A DNA stretch of 11,595 nucleotides, from assembly GCA_016873405.1 (NCBI GenBank), contig VGXH01000020.1, positions 1 to 11,595 of the forward strand. The letters run 5' to 3'. This stretch comes from a bacterium. Lineage in GTDB: Bacteria; Krumholzibacteriota; Krumholzibacteria; LZORAL124-64-63. Below the pieces are notes generated by a model. It worked only from the letters and a program-made list of their open reading frames with translations, was not told the origin of the DNA and ran no database searches. The position numbers and the translations under genes are program-made. This document shows, one piece after another, positions 1 to 5,863 of the stretch (the stretch's first letter is position 1; each line of letters starts with the position of its first letter).

Positions 1-450
1 GACCACCACGTCGCCGGGCAGGATCCCGGCGCCGGTCATGCTCTCGCCCCGCACGGTCAGGGCGAACAGTTCCTCATCACCCTGCAATCCCTCGACCGCG
101 AGCCAGCCGTCAGGATCCTCGATGGCCTCGCGCGGGCCGCCGGCCTGCACGCGGCCGAGCTGGGGCACCAGACGAACTTGCGGCACAAGGCGCACGTCCG
201 GCAGCCGCCCGCCATCGGCAGGCAGGCGATACCCGCGTGAGCGTCCCGGCTCCTTGGCCAGCTTCCCGTCGGCGACCAGCGCCTCCAGATGCTGCCGCGC
301 CGACTCGACGGCCTTGAACCCGAGCGCCCGCTGCACCTCGCGCACCGTCGGCGGCGCGCCGGCGGCCAGTCGCTCGCGCACGAAGGCCAGCACCGCGGCG
401 CGGGCGGTGCCGCGGGGGGTGGGGGCGTCAGGGGTGCGGCGCGGGGGCAT
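1..450 (-). CDS. lexA: LexA SOS repressor, N-terminal 150 residues (cut by window edge)
   Basis: LexA represses the DNA-damage (SOS) regulon and inactivates itself by RecA-stimulated self-cleavage. Residues 15-77 are a LexA winged helix-turn-helix: PPTVREVQRALGF at 33-45, then a recognition-helix region ending QHLEAL (53-58) and the wing SRGYRLP (71-77). The Ala-Gly cleavage site is A103-G104 in VQAGGP, and the catalytic serine is S137 in RGESMTGAGILPGD. Their 34-residue spacing is close to the 35 of E. coli LexA. The lysine of the dyad lies beyond base 1. The ATG at 450 is chosen because AGGAAGG (465-459) sits 8 nt upstream and the HTH begins soon after. An oddity is a direct hexapeptide repeat, VRLVPQ-VRLVPQ (86-97), in the hinge just before the cleavage site. 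It is divergently oriented to the outer-membrane protein gene at 765. The identification is firm; only the C-terminal part is unseen. Confidence 0.92.
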   Translation of the reverse strand, partial: MPPRRTPDAPTPRGTARAAVLAFVRERLAAGAPPTVREVQRALGFKAVESARQHLEALVADGKLAKEPGRSRGYRLPADGGRLPDVRLVPQVRLVPQLGRVQAGGPREAIEDPDGWLAVEGLQGDEELFALTVRGESMTGAGILPGDVVV

Positions 451-494
451 GGGGGCGGCCTTCCTGCCGTGTGCGTGTTCCTGCGACGGGGATG

Positions 495-524
495 ATTTAA
501 GCAGACAAATGACTGTTTTGTCAA
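495..524 (-). promoter_or_regulatory. lexA promoter
   Basis: On the minus strand, TTGACA (524-519) is separated by 18 nt from TTAAAT (500-495). It lies 45 nt upstream of the lexA ATG and in the only AT-rich stretch nearby. The -35 matches the sigma70 consensus perfectly; the -10 is a partial match. A plus-strand TTGTCA (518-523) with TAAAGC 17 nt on could be a weak divergent promoter for the gene at 765, but that is much less certain. Confidence 0.6.
504..522. promoter_or_regulatory. Candidate LexA operator (SOS box), GACAAA-N7-TTTGTC
   Basis: A perfect 6-bp inverted repeat, GACAAA (504-509) and TTTGTC (517-522), has a 7-bp spacer. It overlaps the lexA -35 hexamer and fills much of the spacer. 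Its placement is that of an autoregulatory operator, where LexA dimer binding would block polymerase. The motif differs from the E. coli CTG-N10-CAG and the Gram-positive GAAC/GTTC boxes, which fits a divergent lineage. This is inferred from position and symmetry only. Confidence 0.5.
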
Positions 525-628
525 TCGGAAAATGCGAAAATAAAGCGAAAAACGAGCGATTGGGACCACGCACAACCGATGGGGGTGACACCCGGGAACC
601 GGCCACAAGATGCAGGGGAGGGTGGGAT

Positions 629-677
629 GCCGGCGCCGGCAGTTCCCGGCCCCGCGCCCGGCGGCGGGCGCGCGGGG
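629..677. other. GC-rich inverted repeats in the long leader before the gene at 765
   Basis: The divergent intergenic region (525-764) has no credible gene. It holds a perfect palindrome, GCCGGCGCCGGC (629-640). It also holds a strong hairpin, with CCCCGCGCCCG (650-660) pairing to CGGGCGCGCGGGG (665-677) through a GCGG loop and one 2-nt bulge. TTGCCCTT follows on the plus strand. It could act as a leader structure or attenuator for the downstream gene, or have no function. Confidence 0.35.
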
Positions 678-764
678 TTGCCCTTACCATGGCTGCCGCA
701 CGCGACCGGCGGCCCGCACCCCGCGAACGCCACGCCGGCCGCAACCCCGACAGGCAGGGCTTCG

Positions 765-1520
765 ATGCTCCGACCGTTCACCCTCACGTTCTTCGCTCTG
801 GCTGTCGGCGCCGGCCTGGCCGCTGCCGCGCCGCCCGCCCCGCCCCGCTGGGCCCTCGAACTGGAAGCCGGCCCCGTCTGGCAGACCACCAACGACGTGC
901 GCGTCCCCAACGACGACACCGCCACGCGCTTCTCGCTGGTCGACGCCGTCGGCAAGGGCCCCTGGACCGCGGCGCGCGCCTACCTGACCTGGCGCCTGGA
1001 CGAGAACGACGAGCTGCGCGCGCTCTACGCGCCGCTGACCATCGAGGAGCCGGCGCAGCTGGACGGCGATGTCTCGTTCGCCGGCGGCGCCTTCGCGGCC
1101 GGCGCCGCGCAGGCCACCTACAAGTTCAACTCGTACCGCGTCACGTATCGCCACCGCTTCCACGAGGGCGATCGCTGGACCTGGTGGTGGGGCGGCACGG
1201 CGAAGATCCGCGACGCGCGCATCGCGCTGGCTCAGGACGGCGCCGTGGCGGCGAAGGACGACGTGGGCTTCGTGCCGCTGCTGCACGTGGCCGGCCAGTG
1301 GCGCCCGGCCGTGGGCTGGTCGCTGCTGCTGGACGTCGATGCCATCGCGGGCGGGCCGGGCCGCGCCGAGGACGCCTCGCTCAAGCTGGCGCGCGACCTG
1401 GGCGAGCGCGTGCAGGCGGCCGTCGGCTACCGGCTGGTCGAGGGCGGGGCCGACATGGACGCGGTGTACGCGTTCGCCTGGCTGCATTACGCGGTGGCGT
1501 CGGTGAGGGTCGCGTTCTAG
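765..1520 (+). CDS. Predicted outer-membrane beta-barrel protein, unrecognised family
   Basis: This is a 251-residue protein with a clear signal peptide (residues 1-22, basic start, hydrophobic core, LAAAA before PPAPP). The mature part alternates polar and aromatic residues in short amphipathic segments, such as YKFNSYRVTYRHRF, WTWWWGGTAKI and GWSLLLDVDAI. It ends in VRVAF, the terminal phenylalanine typical of BAM-inserted outer-membrane proteins. The number of strands cannot be fixed from sequence alone. The open frame extends back to 579, but that extension is proline/glycine-rich and lacks a ribosome site. The ATG at 765 begins the signal peptide, and a weak GCAGGG lies upstream. The DinB-like gene follows 20 nt after the stop and is probably co-transcribed. 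The function is unknown; a small porin-like or structural surface protein is possible. Confidence 0.72.
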   Translation: MLRPFTLTFFALAVGAGLAAAAPPAPPRWALELEAGPVWQTTNDVRVPNDDTATRFSLVDAVGKGPWTAARAYLTWRLDENDELRALYAPLTIEEPAQLDGDVSFAGGAFAAGAAQATYKFNSYRVTYRHRFHEGDRWTWWWGGTAKIRDARIALAQDGAVAAKDDVGFVPLLHVAGQWRPAVGWSLLLDVDAIAGGPGRAEDASLKLARDLGERVQAAVGYRLVEGGADMDAVYAFAWLHYAVASVRVAF

Positions 1521-1540
1521 GGAGCGGGCGGAGGGTGAAA

Positions 1541-2011
1541 GTGACGGAAATCCCGCGGGGCGGCGCGCTCGGCGCGCTCATGGACGAGTACGAACGCGCG
1601 GTGACCGAACTGCTGGCCGTGCTGGCGCCCCTGTCCGCGGCGGAATTCACCGCCGTGCGCGACGCGACGACCAGCGATCCTGACTGCCGGTCCGTGCAGG
1701 CCGTGGTGCGCCACCTGATCGCCAGCGGCTACGGCTATGCCGGGATGCTGCGCGAAGCCTGGGGACTGGAACACGCGGCTTCCCGGCAACTGAAGCCGGC
1801 CCATGACGAAGCCGAACCGCGCCTGCGCGCGATGCTCGCCTACACGGTCGCCACGTGCGAAGGACGCTGGGATCTGACACCCGCGAGGCTGGAGGCCGTG
1901 CCCCTCACCGCCCGCTGGGGCCAGGTCTTCGACCTGGACCAGCTTCTCGAGCACGCTGTCATGCACGTGCACCGGCATCGTCGGCAGATCGAGCGCTGGC
2001 TGGCGCGCTGA
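1541..2011 (+). CDS. DinB-fold (four-helix bundle) putative metal-dependent enzyme
   Basis: This is a 156-residue, mostly helical protein. Its histidines match the DinB/YfiT-like metal triad: H58 in AVVRHLIASGYGYAGML, and the cluster H138, H142, H144, H146 in LLEHAVMHVHRHRRQIERWL near the C terminus. Members of this cytoplasmic superfamily include thiol S-transferases and damage-inducible proteins of unknown reaction, so no substrate can be named. The start is GTG at 1541, 6 nt after GGAGG (1530-1534). An in-frame GTG at 1535 overlaps that site, and an ATG at 1580 would be a shorter alternative. It lies 20 nt behind the outer-membrane protein gene. A much longer frame running back to base 38 is antisense to lexA and out of frame with the 765 gene, so it is not real. 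Classification rests on the histidine pattern. Confidence 0.75.
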   Translation: MTEIPRGGALGALMDEYERAVTELLAVLAPLSAAEFTAVRDATTSDPDCRSVQAVVRHLIASGYGYAGMLREAWGLEHAASRQLKPAHDEAEPRLRAMLAYTVATCEGRWDLTPARLEAVPLTARWGQVFDLDQLLEHAVMHVHRHRRQIERWLAR

Positions 2012-2027
2012 AGGCTGCGCGCTGTGG

Positions 2028-2072
2028 ACTTGCGCCGGCGCAAGTCTCACGGCGCCGCCATCGTTGCGCCGG
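2028..2072. repeat. REP-like double palindrome, interrupted copy (left part)
   Basis: A perfect 18-bp palindrome, acttgcgccggcgcaagt (2028-2045), is followed by a 17-bp linker and then gttgcgccgg (2063-2072). The second palindrome is cut here by the IS1111-type element and continues as ggcgcaac at 3539-3546. The same two-palindrome unit with the same 17-bp linker is uninterrupted at 10660-10710. Both palindromes share the core TTGCGCCGGCGCAA. The unit resembles REP/BIME elements, which are frequent targets of IS110-family elements. Confidence 0.8.
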
Positions 2073-2078
2073 ACGGTA

Positions 2079-2089
2079 TAGAAAGAGTC
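2079..2089 (+). repeat. Left subterminal inverted repeat of the IS1111-type element
   Basis: TAGAAAGAGTC, 6 nt inside the left boundary, is the perfect reverse complement of the right copy. Subterminal rather than terminal repeats distinguish the IS1111 subgroup from other IS110 elements. Confidence 0.85.
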
Positions 2090-2153
2090 GGCCTGAATCT
2101 CGTAACCTGAGTGTGTTCACCACCACAGGTTCCGGACTAAAGGAAGCCGACTC
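2085..2153 (+). promoter_or_regulatory. Inverted repeat able to fold over the transposase start
   Basis: GAGTCGGC (2085-2092) is the perfect complement of GCCGACTC (2146-2153). The right arm ends at the base before the ATG (2154) and adjoins the ribosome site AAAGGAAG (2139-2146). RNA entering from outside the element would contain both arms and could hide the start. A transcript starting inside the element after 2092 would not. This resembles known IS safeguards against read-through transcription, but here it is inference. Confidence 0.4.
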
Positions 2154-3206
2154 ATGACCAGCGTAGCACGTCATTTCATCGGTGTCGATCTGCACAAGAA
2201 GGCCCTGCAGTTCTGCGTGCTGGACGACCGCGGCAACCTGTTGCACGAGCAGGCGGTTAAGATTGCTCCAGACGCTGCCGGGGAGCTGGTTTTTGCCAAC
2301 TTCCAGCCCTGGCAGGGGGCCTGCCGGGTGGCGGTCGAGGCGGTCGGGATGAACCGCTGGTTCGTCAACGGCCTGCAGGCTCGAGGGTATGACGTGGTGG
2401 TGGCCGACCCGATCAAGCTGAACCTGAAGGTTCTGGGCAAGAAGACGGACAAGCGTGACGCGCGGGAGATCGCCCGCCGGCTGTGGCTGGGCGATATCGA
2501 TCGCAATGCAAAGACGTGGTATCCGAACGACGAGGTGTACGGCGACCGCAAGCTGGTGCGGACGCGGCAACAGTTGATGAAGCATCGGCTGGGGCTGAAC
2601 AACGAGATCCGCGCGCAACTGCGGGCGTACAACATCAGCCCGCCGGCGCGAACTCTCCACAGCGCCAAGGGAGTCTCGGGCTTGCTGGCGATCGAGATGC
2701 CGAACCCGGCGCTGACCGCCTGCCTGCACGCGCTGACGCGGGCGATGGCAGACACCGAGACGCAGATCGCGGCGCTGACCGAGCAGATCGACAAGCGCGT
2801 GGCGAGCGATGACCGGCTGCAAAGGCTGCAGAAGCAGCTGCCGAGCATGGGTGCGATCACGACGTTGACGCTTGTGTGCGAGCTTGGCGACGTGCATCGG
2901 TTCCGCAACGCGAAGGCGATCGCGAGCAGTGGCGGGGTGGTGCCGCGGGTGTACCAGTCGTCCGACACGGCTCACCACGGGCGGATGACGAAGCGTGGCA
3001 GCCGCAGCCTGCGTTCTGTGCTTGGTCAGTGGTCAGTGCGGTTGATGGCCCGCGACGACCTGGTCTCGGCGTGGGCAGCACCGAAGAAGCAGCGTCTGCA
3101 CAAGAACAAGGTGCGGATGATGCTGGCCAGGAAGCTGCTGGTGGGGGTGGCGGTCTCGCTGCGGCGAGATGAGCCGTTCGACCTGCAGCGGTGCCTTGGA
3201 CGTTGA
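2154..3206 (+). CDS. IS110-family (IS1111 subgroup) transposase/recombinase
   Basis: This 350-residue enzyme recombines donor and target DNA as a guide-RNA-directed DEDD/serine recombinase. The N-terminal RuvC-like domain shows D12 (IGVDLHKK), E62 (VAVEAVGMNRWF), and D99 and D102 (KKTDKRDAREIARRL). A coiled-coil-like helical part spans about 195-230. The C-terminal Tnp_20 domain (about 228-320) carries LPSMGAITTLTLVCELGD and AIASSGGVVPRVYQSSD, with S258 or S259 the likely nucleophile, then KRGSRSLRSVL. Length and motif order are those of a complete enzyme. The ATG at 2154 follows AAAGGAAG by 7 nt. Long minus-strand frames across it are shadows. No disabling change is visible, so it is probably functional. 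The element it moves is inserted in a palindromic repeat, as is common in this family. Confidence 0.95.
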   Translation: MTSVARHFIGVDLHKKALQFCVLDDRGNLLHEQAVKIAPDAAGELVFANFQPWQGACRVAVEAVGMNRWFVNGLQARGYDVVVADPIKLNLKVLGKKTDKRDAREIARRLWLGDIDRNAKTWYPNDEVYGDRKLVRTRQQLMKHRLGLNNEIRAQLRAYNISPPARTLHSAKGVSGLLAIEMPNPALTACLHALTRAMADTETQIAALTEQIDKRVASDDRLQRLQKQLPSMGAITTLTLVCELGDVHRFRNAKAIASSGGVVPRVYQSSDTAHHGRMTKRGSRSLRSVLGQWSVRLMARDDLVSAWAAPKKQRLHKNKVRMMLARKLLVGVAVSLRRDEPFDLQRCLGR

Positions 3207-3538
3207 ACTGAAGATCGCGCGGTAACAAAGCGACCGACGGAACAGATCGTCTGATCGGGTCCAGAGAGGGTGAACGACCGAGTTGCGCTGTGCGCCCGGA
3301 AGCACCTGCGCCCGACCGTCGCCACCTTCCGACGAACCTCCTGAGCCGCCGAGAGCGAGCTCGAAGAAGCGAGTGGACCAACCCGTTCAGACGGCTGACA
3401 TGGCTGCCAGGCCGCCCGGCGAAGCATGACGTTCGGGCGGGCAAGCAGGTTCGGGGCAGAGCCTCCGGAGACGGAGGCCCAGAAGGGTCTGCGCAAAAGC
3501 GCCTCAGGCTGCGGGAATAGCTTGACTCTTTCTAGAAG
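3207..3538 (+). ncRNA. Right noncoding end of the IS, candidate seekRNA/bridge-type guide RNA region
   Basis: There are 332 nt without a credible gene between the transposase stop and the element end. In IS1111-type elements the guide RNA is encoded in this position. Visible structure includes a hairpin GCCTCCG-gaga-CGGAGGC (3461-3478) and a short hairpin GCGC-aaaa-GCGC (3491-3502). Guide-like matches exist. GTTGCGC (3282-3288) equals the left target half GTTGCGCC to seven bases. TGCGCC (3307-3312, also 3291-3296) matches the reverse complement of the right half. AGAAGGG (3481-3487) equals the last bases of the element plus core (3534-3540). The exact RNA ends and fold are not determined, and short GC-rich matches can arise by chance. 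Confidence 0.5.
3524..3534 (-). repeat. Right subterminal inverted repeat of the IS1111-type element
   Basis: GACTCTTTCTA is the reverse complement of the left copy at 2079-2089. Four bases (GAAG) and then the shared core GG separate it from flanking sequence. Confidence 0.85.
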
Positions 3539-3568
3539 GGCGCAACTGCGCCCCGCCGTCCGCGCCGT

Positions 3569-3889
3569 CTATTCCACCAGCGCGAATCGCCGCGAATGCG
3601 CGGCGACGCCTGCCTGCAGGCGCGCGAAGTACATCCCCGCCGACAACCAGCGGCCGTCTGCGTCCCGCGCGTCCCAGTGGCAGGCGTGCTCGCCGGCGGA
3701 CAGGTCGGCGTCGATCAACTGCGCCACCTCGCGCCCGCGCACGTCGTAGAGCGACAGGCGGACCGCTCCGGGGCGCTGCAGCCGGAAGCGGATCGTCGTG
3801 CCGGCCTGGGCCGGGTTGGGCGCAACGGAGGTGATGGCGGGCGCGCACGACCTGGTTGTTGTTCATGGCAGCCTCGTTCGAGGCGTCCC
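3569..3889 (-). pseudogene. Decayed 3' end of an SGNH-hydrolase/sorting-domain gene (paralogue of 10733-11595)
   Basis: Read on the minus strand, 3839-3569 encodes a C-terminal Ig-like sorting domain: SVAPNPAQAGTTIRF, LSLYDVRGREVAQLID, SAGMYFARLQ, ending FALVE and TAG. This is nearly the same as the intact gene at 10733-11595. Upstream, 3889-3840 encodes DASNEAAMNNNQVVRA, equal to a part 248 bp further upstream in the paralogue. The sequence between (11004-11251 by paralogue numbering) is missing. The junction is a single shared G within GGCGGG, and 248 is not a multiple of three, so the two parts are out of frame. Similarity to the paralogue stops at about 3889, where an IS91-type transposase piece on the other strand begins. 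The downstream palindrome of the gene is the IS1111 insertion site. It is a dead copy left by duplication, deletion and rearrangement. Confidence 0.85.
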
Positions 3890-4180
3890 CAACTCGTGAC
3901 CCCGTCCAGCCTGCACAAGCACCGCCACTGCGGCGTGTTGGTGCTGAACGCGGCCCTGCGCGTGGCGGTGATGGCGTCGGCCCGGCCGGCGGAGGCGACG
4001 CTCCAACTGCTCGAGCAGGTGCGCGCGAGCTTGGGGCTCTCGGCAGCGAGGCCGGCCGAGCCCGACCCGCCGTAACCGCTGTCGAAACTGCGCCGCGCCG
4101 CGGCCCGCCGAAGGGCACGCTGCCGTTCGACCAGACGCCCGCGGGCGGAGACCGGCCTGACCTGGACCCGACGGCGGGGC
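3887..4180 (+). pseudogene. IS91-type transposase C-terminal remnant, copy A
   Basis: The translation begins LVTPSSLHKHRHCGVLVLNAALR. This is the conserved block of IS91-family (Y2, rolling-circle) transposases usually seen as PPPRxHRHRYHGVLAPNAPLRAAVTA. A TAA (4073-4075) interrupts the frame before PLSKLRRAAAR. The zinc-binding segment present in copies C and D is then deleted, and the sequence resumes out of frame with FDQTPAGG and DPTAGQG, the usual FDQ-type tail. Only the last third of the protein is represented, without the HUH or tyrosine motifs, so it is inactive. It abuts the truncated SGNH/sorting-domain pseudogene on its left and the 57-bp tail repeat on its right. Confidence 0.78.
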
Positions 4181-4237
4181 AGGGGGCGCCATCGCGAGGG
4201 ATTGGCGAGGGAGACGGTGGGTTGGAATGCCTGTTCC
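4181..4237 (+). repeat. 57-bp repeat, copy 1 (directly follows IS91-type transposase tail)
   Basis: It is identical to 6040-6096 at 52 of 57 positions, and all five differences are transitions. It begins AGGGGGCGCCATCGCGAGGG directly after the DPTAGQG codons of transposase remnant A, so it may be the 3' (origin) end of the IS91-type element. The boundary with the gene at 4328 lies about 90 bp further on. Confidence 0.75.
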
Positions 4238-4327
4238 TTATGGACTTCGGGACGCCCGGCGTGCGACAATCATGATCTATATCGGCATTGAATCGGTGGC
4301 CGCCTGAACGCGGGAACGGTACCTGTC

Positions 4328-5293
4328 ATGAGACGTTGCATCGCGATGGCGGCGCTCGCCTTCCTGCTGATCCCGACCTGCCGGAGTCTGGCGGCCGACT
4401 GCGTCTGGAACGCATCCTTCGGCATCCTGCCCCAGGATGCCTGCCCGCCGTGGACGTTCGCGACCAGCGACTCCATACCCGCCTTCAGCGCGGGCGCGCT
4501 GCGCATCCATACGACCGCCTGCGCCATGAACGCCGTGTACCTGCAGCAGGGCGCCGACATCGCGGTACCGGACACGATCGTGGTCGAGGCGCGGCTGCGC
4601 ATGCAAGCGCGAGGCGAGTGCGAGCCCTGCGGTACCTTCCGCGACGGGTCGTGGGTCGCAATCACGACCGGCCCGGGCGTCGGCATCCTCTTCTTCATCG
4701 GGGTCGATCAGATCATCCTGACGGACGGGGAGTGCGCCGGCATCATCGCCGCATCGGTGGACACGGACGGTGCCTTCCACACGTACCGGGTCGTCATCCT
4801 GCCATCGGGCGGGGTGCACGTCTCCTACGACGGGGCGCCGGCGCTCTCGGGCCACACGTACAGTTCGTTCAGCGACCACGGATCCGAGCCGCGAATCGTC
4901 TGGGGCGAGGGCAGCTCGTTCGCGTACGGCACATCCTATTGGGAGTCGGTCCGCCACAACATGCACGCCACCGGCTGCGCGACGTCGGGTGCCGCGGCGC
5001 CGGTCGGATCGCGTGCGGCCTCCACCATCACCCGCGTGGTGCCGAATCCGTTCAATCCGCTGACGACCATCGCGTTCGACCTGCCGCAACCGGCGGACGT
5101 GAAGCTTGCTGTTTTCGACATCACCGGCCGCCTCGTGCGGGTGCTCGTCGATGAGGAACGGCAGGCGGGCAGCCACGACGTCGTCTGGAACGGACTGAAC
5201 GATCGCGGGCGGCGGGTGGCTTCGGGGGTGTACTTCTGCCGCCTCGAGGCCGGGCCGTCTGCCGATACCCGGCGCCTGACCATGCTGAAATGA
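4328..5293 (+). CDS. Secreted LamG-like protein with C-terminal sorting domain
   Basis: This is a 321-residue protein. A signal peptide (1-23, ending SLAA before DCVW) is followed by a beta-sandwich region, about 24-215. That region resembles concanavalin/LamG-like domains: ADIAVPDTIVVEARLRM, then HTYRVVILPSGGVHVSYDG, the usual core strands. A short linker (216-234) leads to an Ig-like sorting domain (235-321) with VVPNPFNPLTTIAFDLP, VKLAVFDITGRLVRVLVD, GSHDVVWNGLNDRG and ASGVYFCRLEAG. These domains direct export and surface attachment in type IX-like systems or act as FlgD-like Ig folds. Seven cysteines outside the signal peptide suggest disulfides. The ATG at 4328 begins the signal peptide; its ribosome site is weak (GGGAACGG). 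The ligand is unknown. It lies between IS91-type debris on both sides but is itself intact. Confidence 0.85.
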   Translation: MRRCIAMAALAFLLIPTCRSLAADCVWNASFGILPQDACPPWTFATSDSIPAFSAGALRIHTTACAMNAVYLQQGADIAVPDTIVVEARLRMQARGECEPCGTFRDGSWVAITTGPGVGILFFIGVDQIILTDGECAGIIAASVDTDGAFHTYRVVILPSGGVHVSYDGAPALSGHTYSSFSDHGSEPRIVWGEGSSFAYGTSYWESVRHNMHATGCATSGAAAPVGSRAASTITRVVPNPFNPLTTIAFDLPQPADVKLAVFDITGRLVRVLVDEERQAGSHDVVWNGLNDRGRRVASGVYFCRLEAGPSADTRRLTMLK

Positions 5294-5294
5294 C

Positions 5295-5318
5295 CCGGGC
5301 GGGCTATTGGCCGCCCGG
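5295..5318. terminator. Hairpin between two convergent gene ends
   Basis: CCGGGCGG (5295-5302) pairs with CCGCCCGG (5311-5318) across an 8-nt loop. It starts 2 nt after the plus-strand stop (5293) and includes the stop of the minus-strand fragment (5306-5304), so it could serve both. There is no clear T-tract, so termination efficiency is uncertain. Confidence 0.5.
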
Positions 5319-5525
5319 AGCGGGGAACTTCGCGGGCATGAGGCGGACCCGGCCGGATCCTCCGTCCGCCAGCACGCGGGCCAGGTAGGCGCCGGCGGCC
5401 ATCGCCTGGCCGTCGTCATCGCGCCCGTCCTGCGCCAGCTGCGCGGGCCCCGCCGGCAGCGGCGCGTCCAGCAGCGACCGCACGATCCGGCTCCTCACGT
5501 CGAACACATCCACGCGCGCGCACGC
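5304..5525 (-). pseudogene. Truncated C-terminal sorting domain of a lost gene
   Basis: On the minus strand the last 70 or so codons read VDVFDVRSRIVRSLLDAPLP, then DDDGQAMAAGAYLARVLADG, and end FPAPGGQ and TAG (5306-5304). This is the second half of an Ig-like sorting domain (compare VFDITGRLVRVLVD and ASGVYFCRLEAG in the neighbouring gene). The APNPFNP-type strand and the whole functional domain upstream are missing. Past about 5525 the opposite strand encodes IS91-type transposase remnant B. The open frame continues to 5903 only as antisense shadow. It is a gene end cut off by the transposon remnant, and differs in sequence from the other sorting domains here. Confidence 0.72.
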
Positions 5526-5863
5526 TGCTCCACCCAGCGCTCGATCTGGAGCCGAGAGACCTCGAAGCCGTTCAAGCGGAGATGCGCCACCGCGGCCTGC
5601 GCTGGCTGCGCCGCCACGGCCGCACGGAGCCGCTGCTGACGCCGATCGAGTAGCTGGACCTGCTCGCCCAACTGGTGACCCCGCCCCGTCTGCACAAGCA
5701 CCGCACCTGCGGCGTGGTGGCGCCGAACGCGGCCCTGCGCGCGGCGGTGACGGCGTCGGCCGGGCCGGTGGAAGCGGCGCTCCAGCTGCTCGAGCAGGCG
5801 CGCGAGAGCAGGGGGTTGTCGGCGGCAAGGCCGGCCGGGTGTAGCGCGTCACCCCATTTGTAG
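5526..5863 (+). pseudogene. IS91-type transposase remnant, copy B
   Basis: The first part, AVQAEMRHRGLRWLRRHG, resembles the helix LRRRLLRWLVRRG found mid-protein in this family. It is joined directly to GRTEPLLTPIE, a later segment, showing an internal deletion. A TAG (5651-5653) interrupts the frame before LDLLAQLVTPPRLHKHRTCGVVAP. This block is homologous to copies A and C and continues through LQLLEQARES. Homology ends in GGCCGGCCG near 5837, and a stop follows at 5861-5863. The catalytic N terminus and the zinc-binding segment are missing. It abuts the truncated sorting domain on the left. Confidence 0.75.

Larger units (their letters stand above)
2073..3538 (+). mobile_element. IS1111-type insertion sequence (IS110 family), complete, 1466 bp
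   Basis: The ends are fixed by comparison with the empty repeat at 10695-10710, gttgcgccggcgcaac. The left flank keeps gttgcgccgg up to 2072 and the right flank resumes ggcgcaac at 3539, so the two flanks share only GG, the likely core dinucleotide. An 11-bp subterminal inverted repeat (2079-2089 and 3524-3534) lies 4-6 nt inside the ends, as in the IS1111 subgroup. The element has a short left noncoding end (81 nt), one DEDD/serine transposase gene, and a 332-nt right noncoding end. All expected parts are present, so it may be active. It lies between the DinB-like gene and a decayed gene end and seems to break no protein. Confidence 0.88.

Noticed and set aside
57..608. Minus-strand 183-residue frame overlapping lexA
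   Set aside because: It is one frame off from the LexA reading, which shows all family motifs.
38..1540. Long plus-strand open frame joined in frame to the DinB-like gene
   Set aside because: It is antisense to lexA and out of frame with the outer-membrane protein gene. The translation is Arg/Pro/Gly-rich, typical of a GC-rich shadow. Only the part from 1541 matches a family.
2028..2045. Palindrome after the DinB-like gene as its intrinsic terminator
   Set aside because: There is no T-tract, and the same palindrome occurs with its partner at 10660 upstream of another gene's start. Its repeat nature explains it better.
1959..2978. Minus-strand 339-residue frame across the transposase gene
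   Set aside because: It is antisense to a complete IS110-family transposase, Arg/His/Gln-rich, with no family resemblance.
4277..5419. Minus-strand 380-residue frame opposite the LamG-like gene
   Set aside because: It is the complement shadow of an intact gene with signal peptide and sorting domain; it has no ribosome site or domain.
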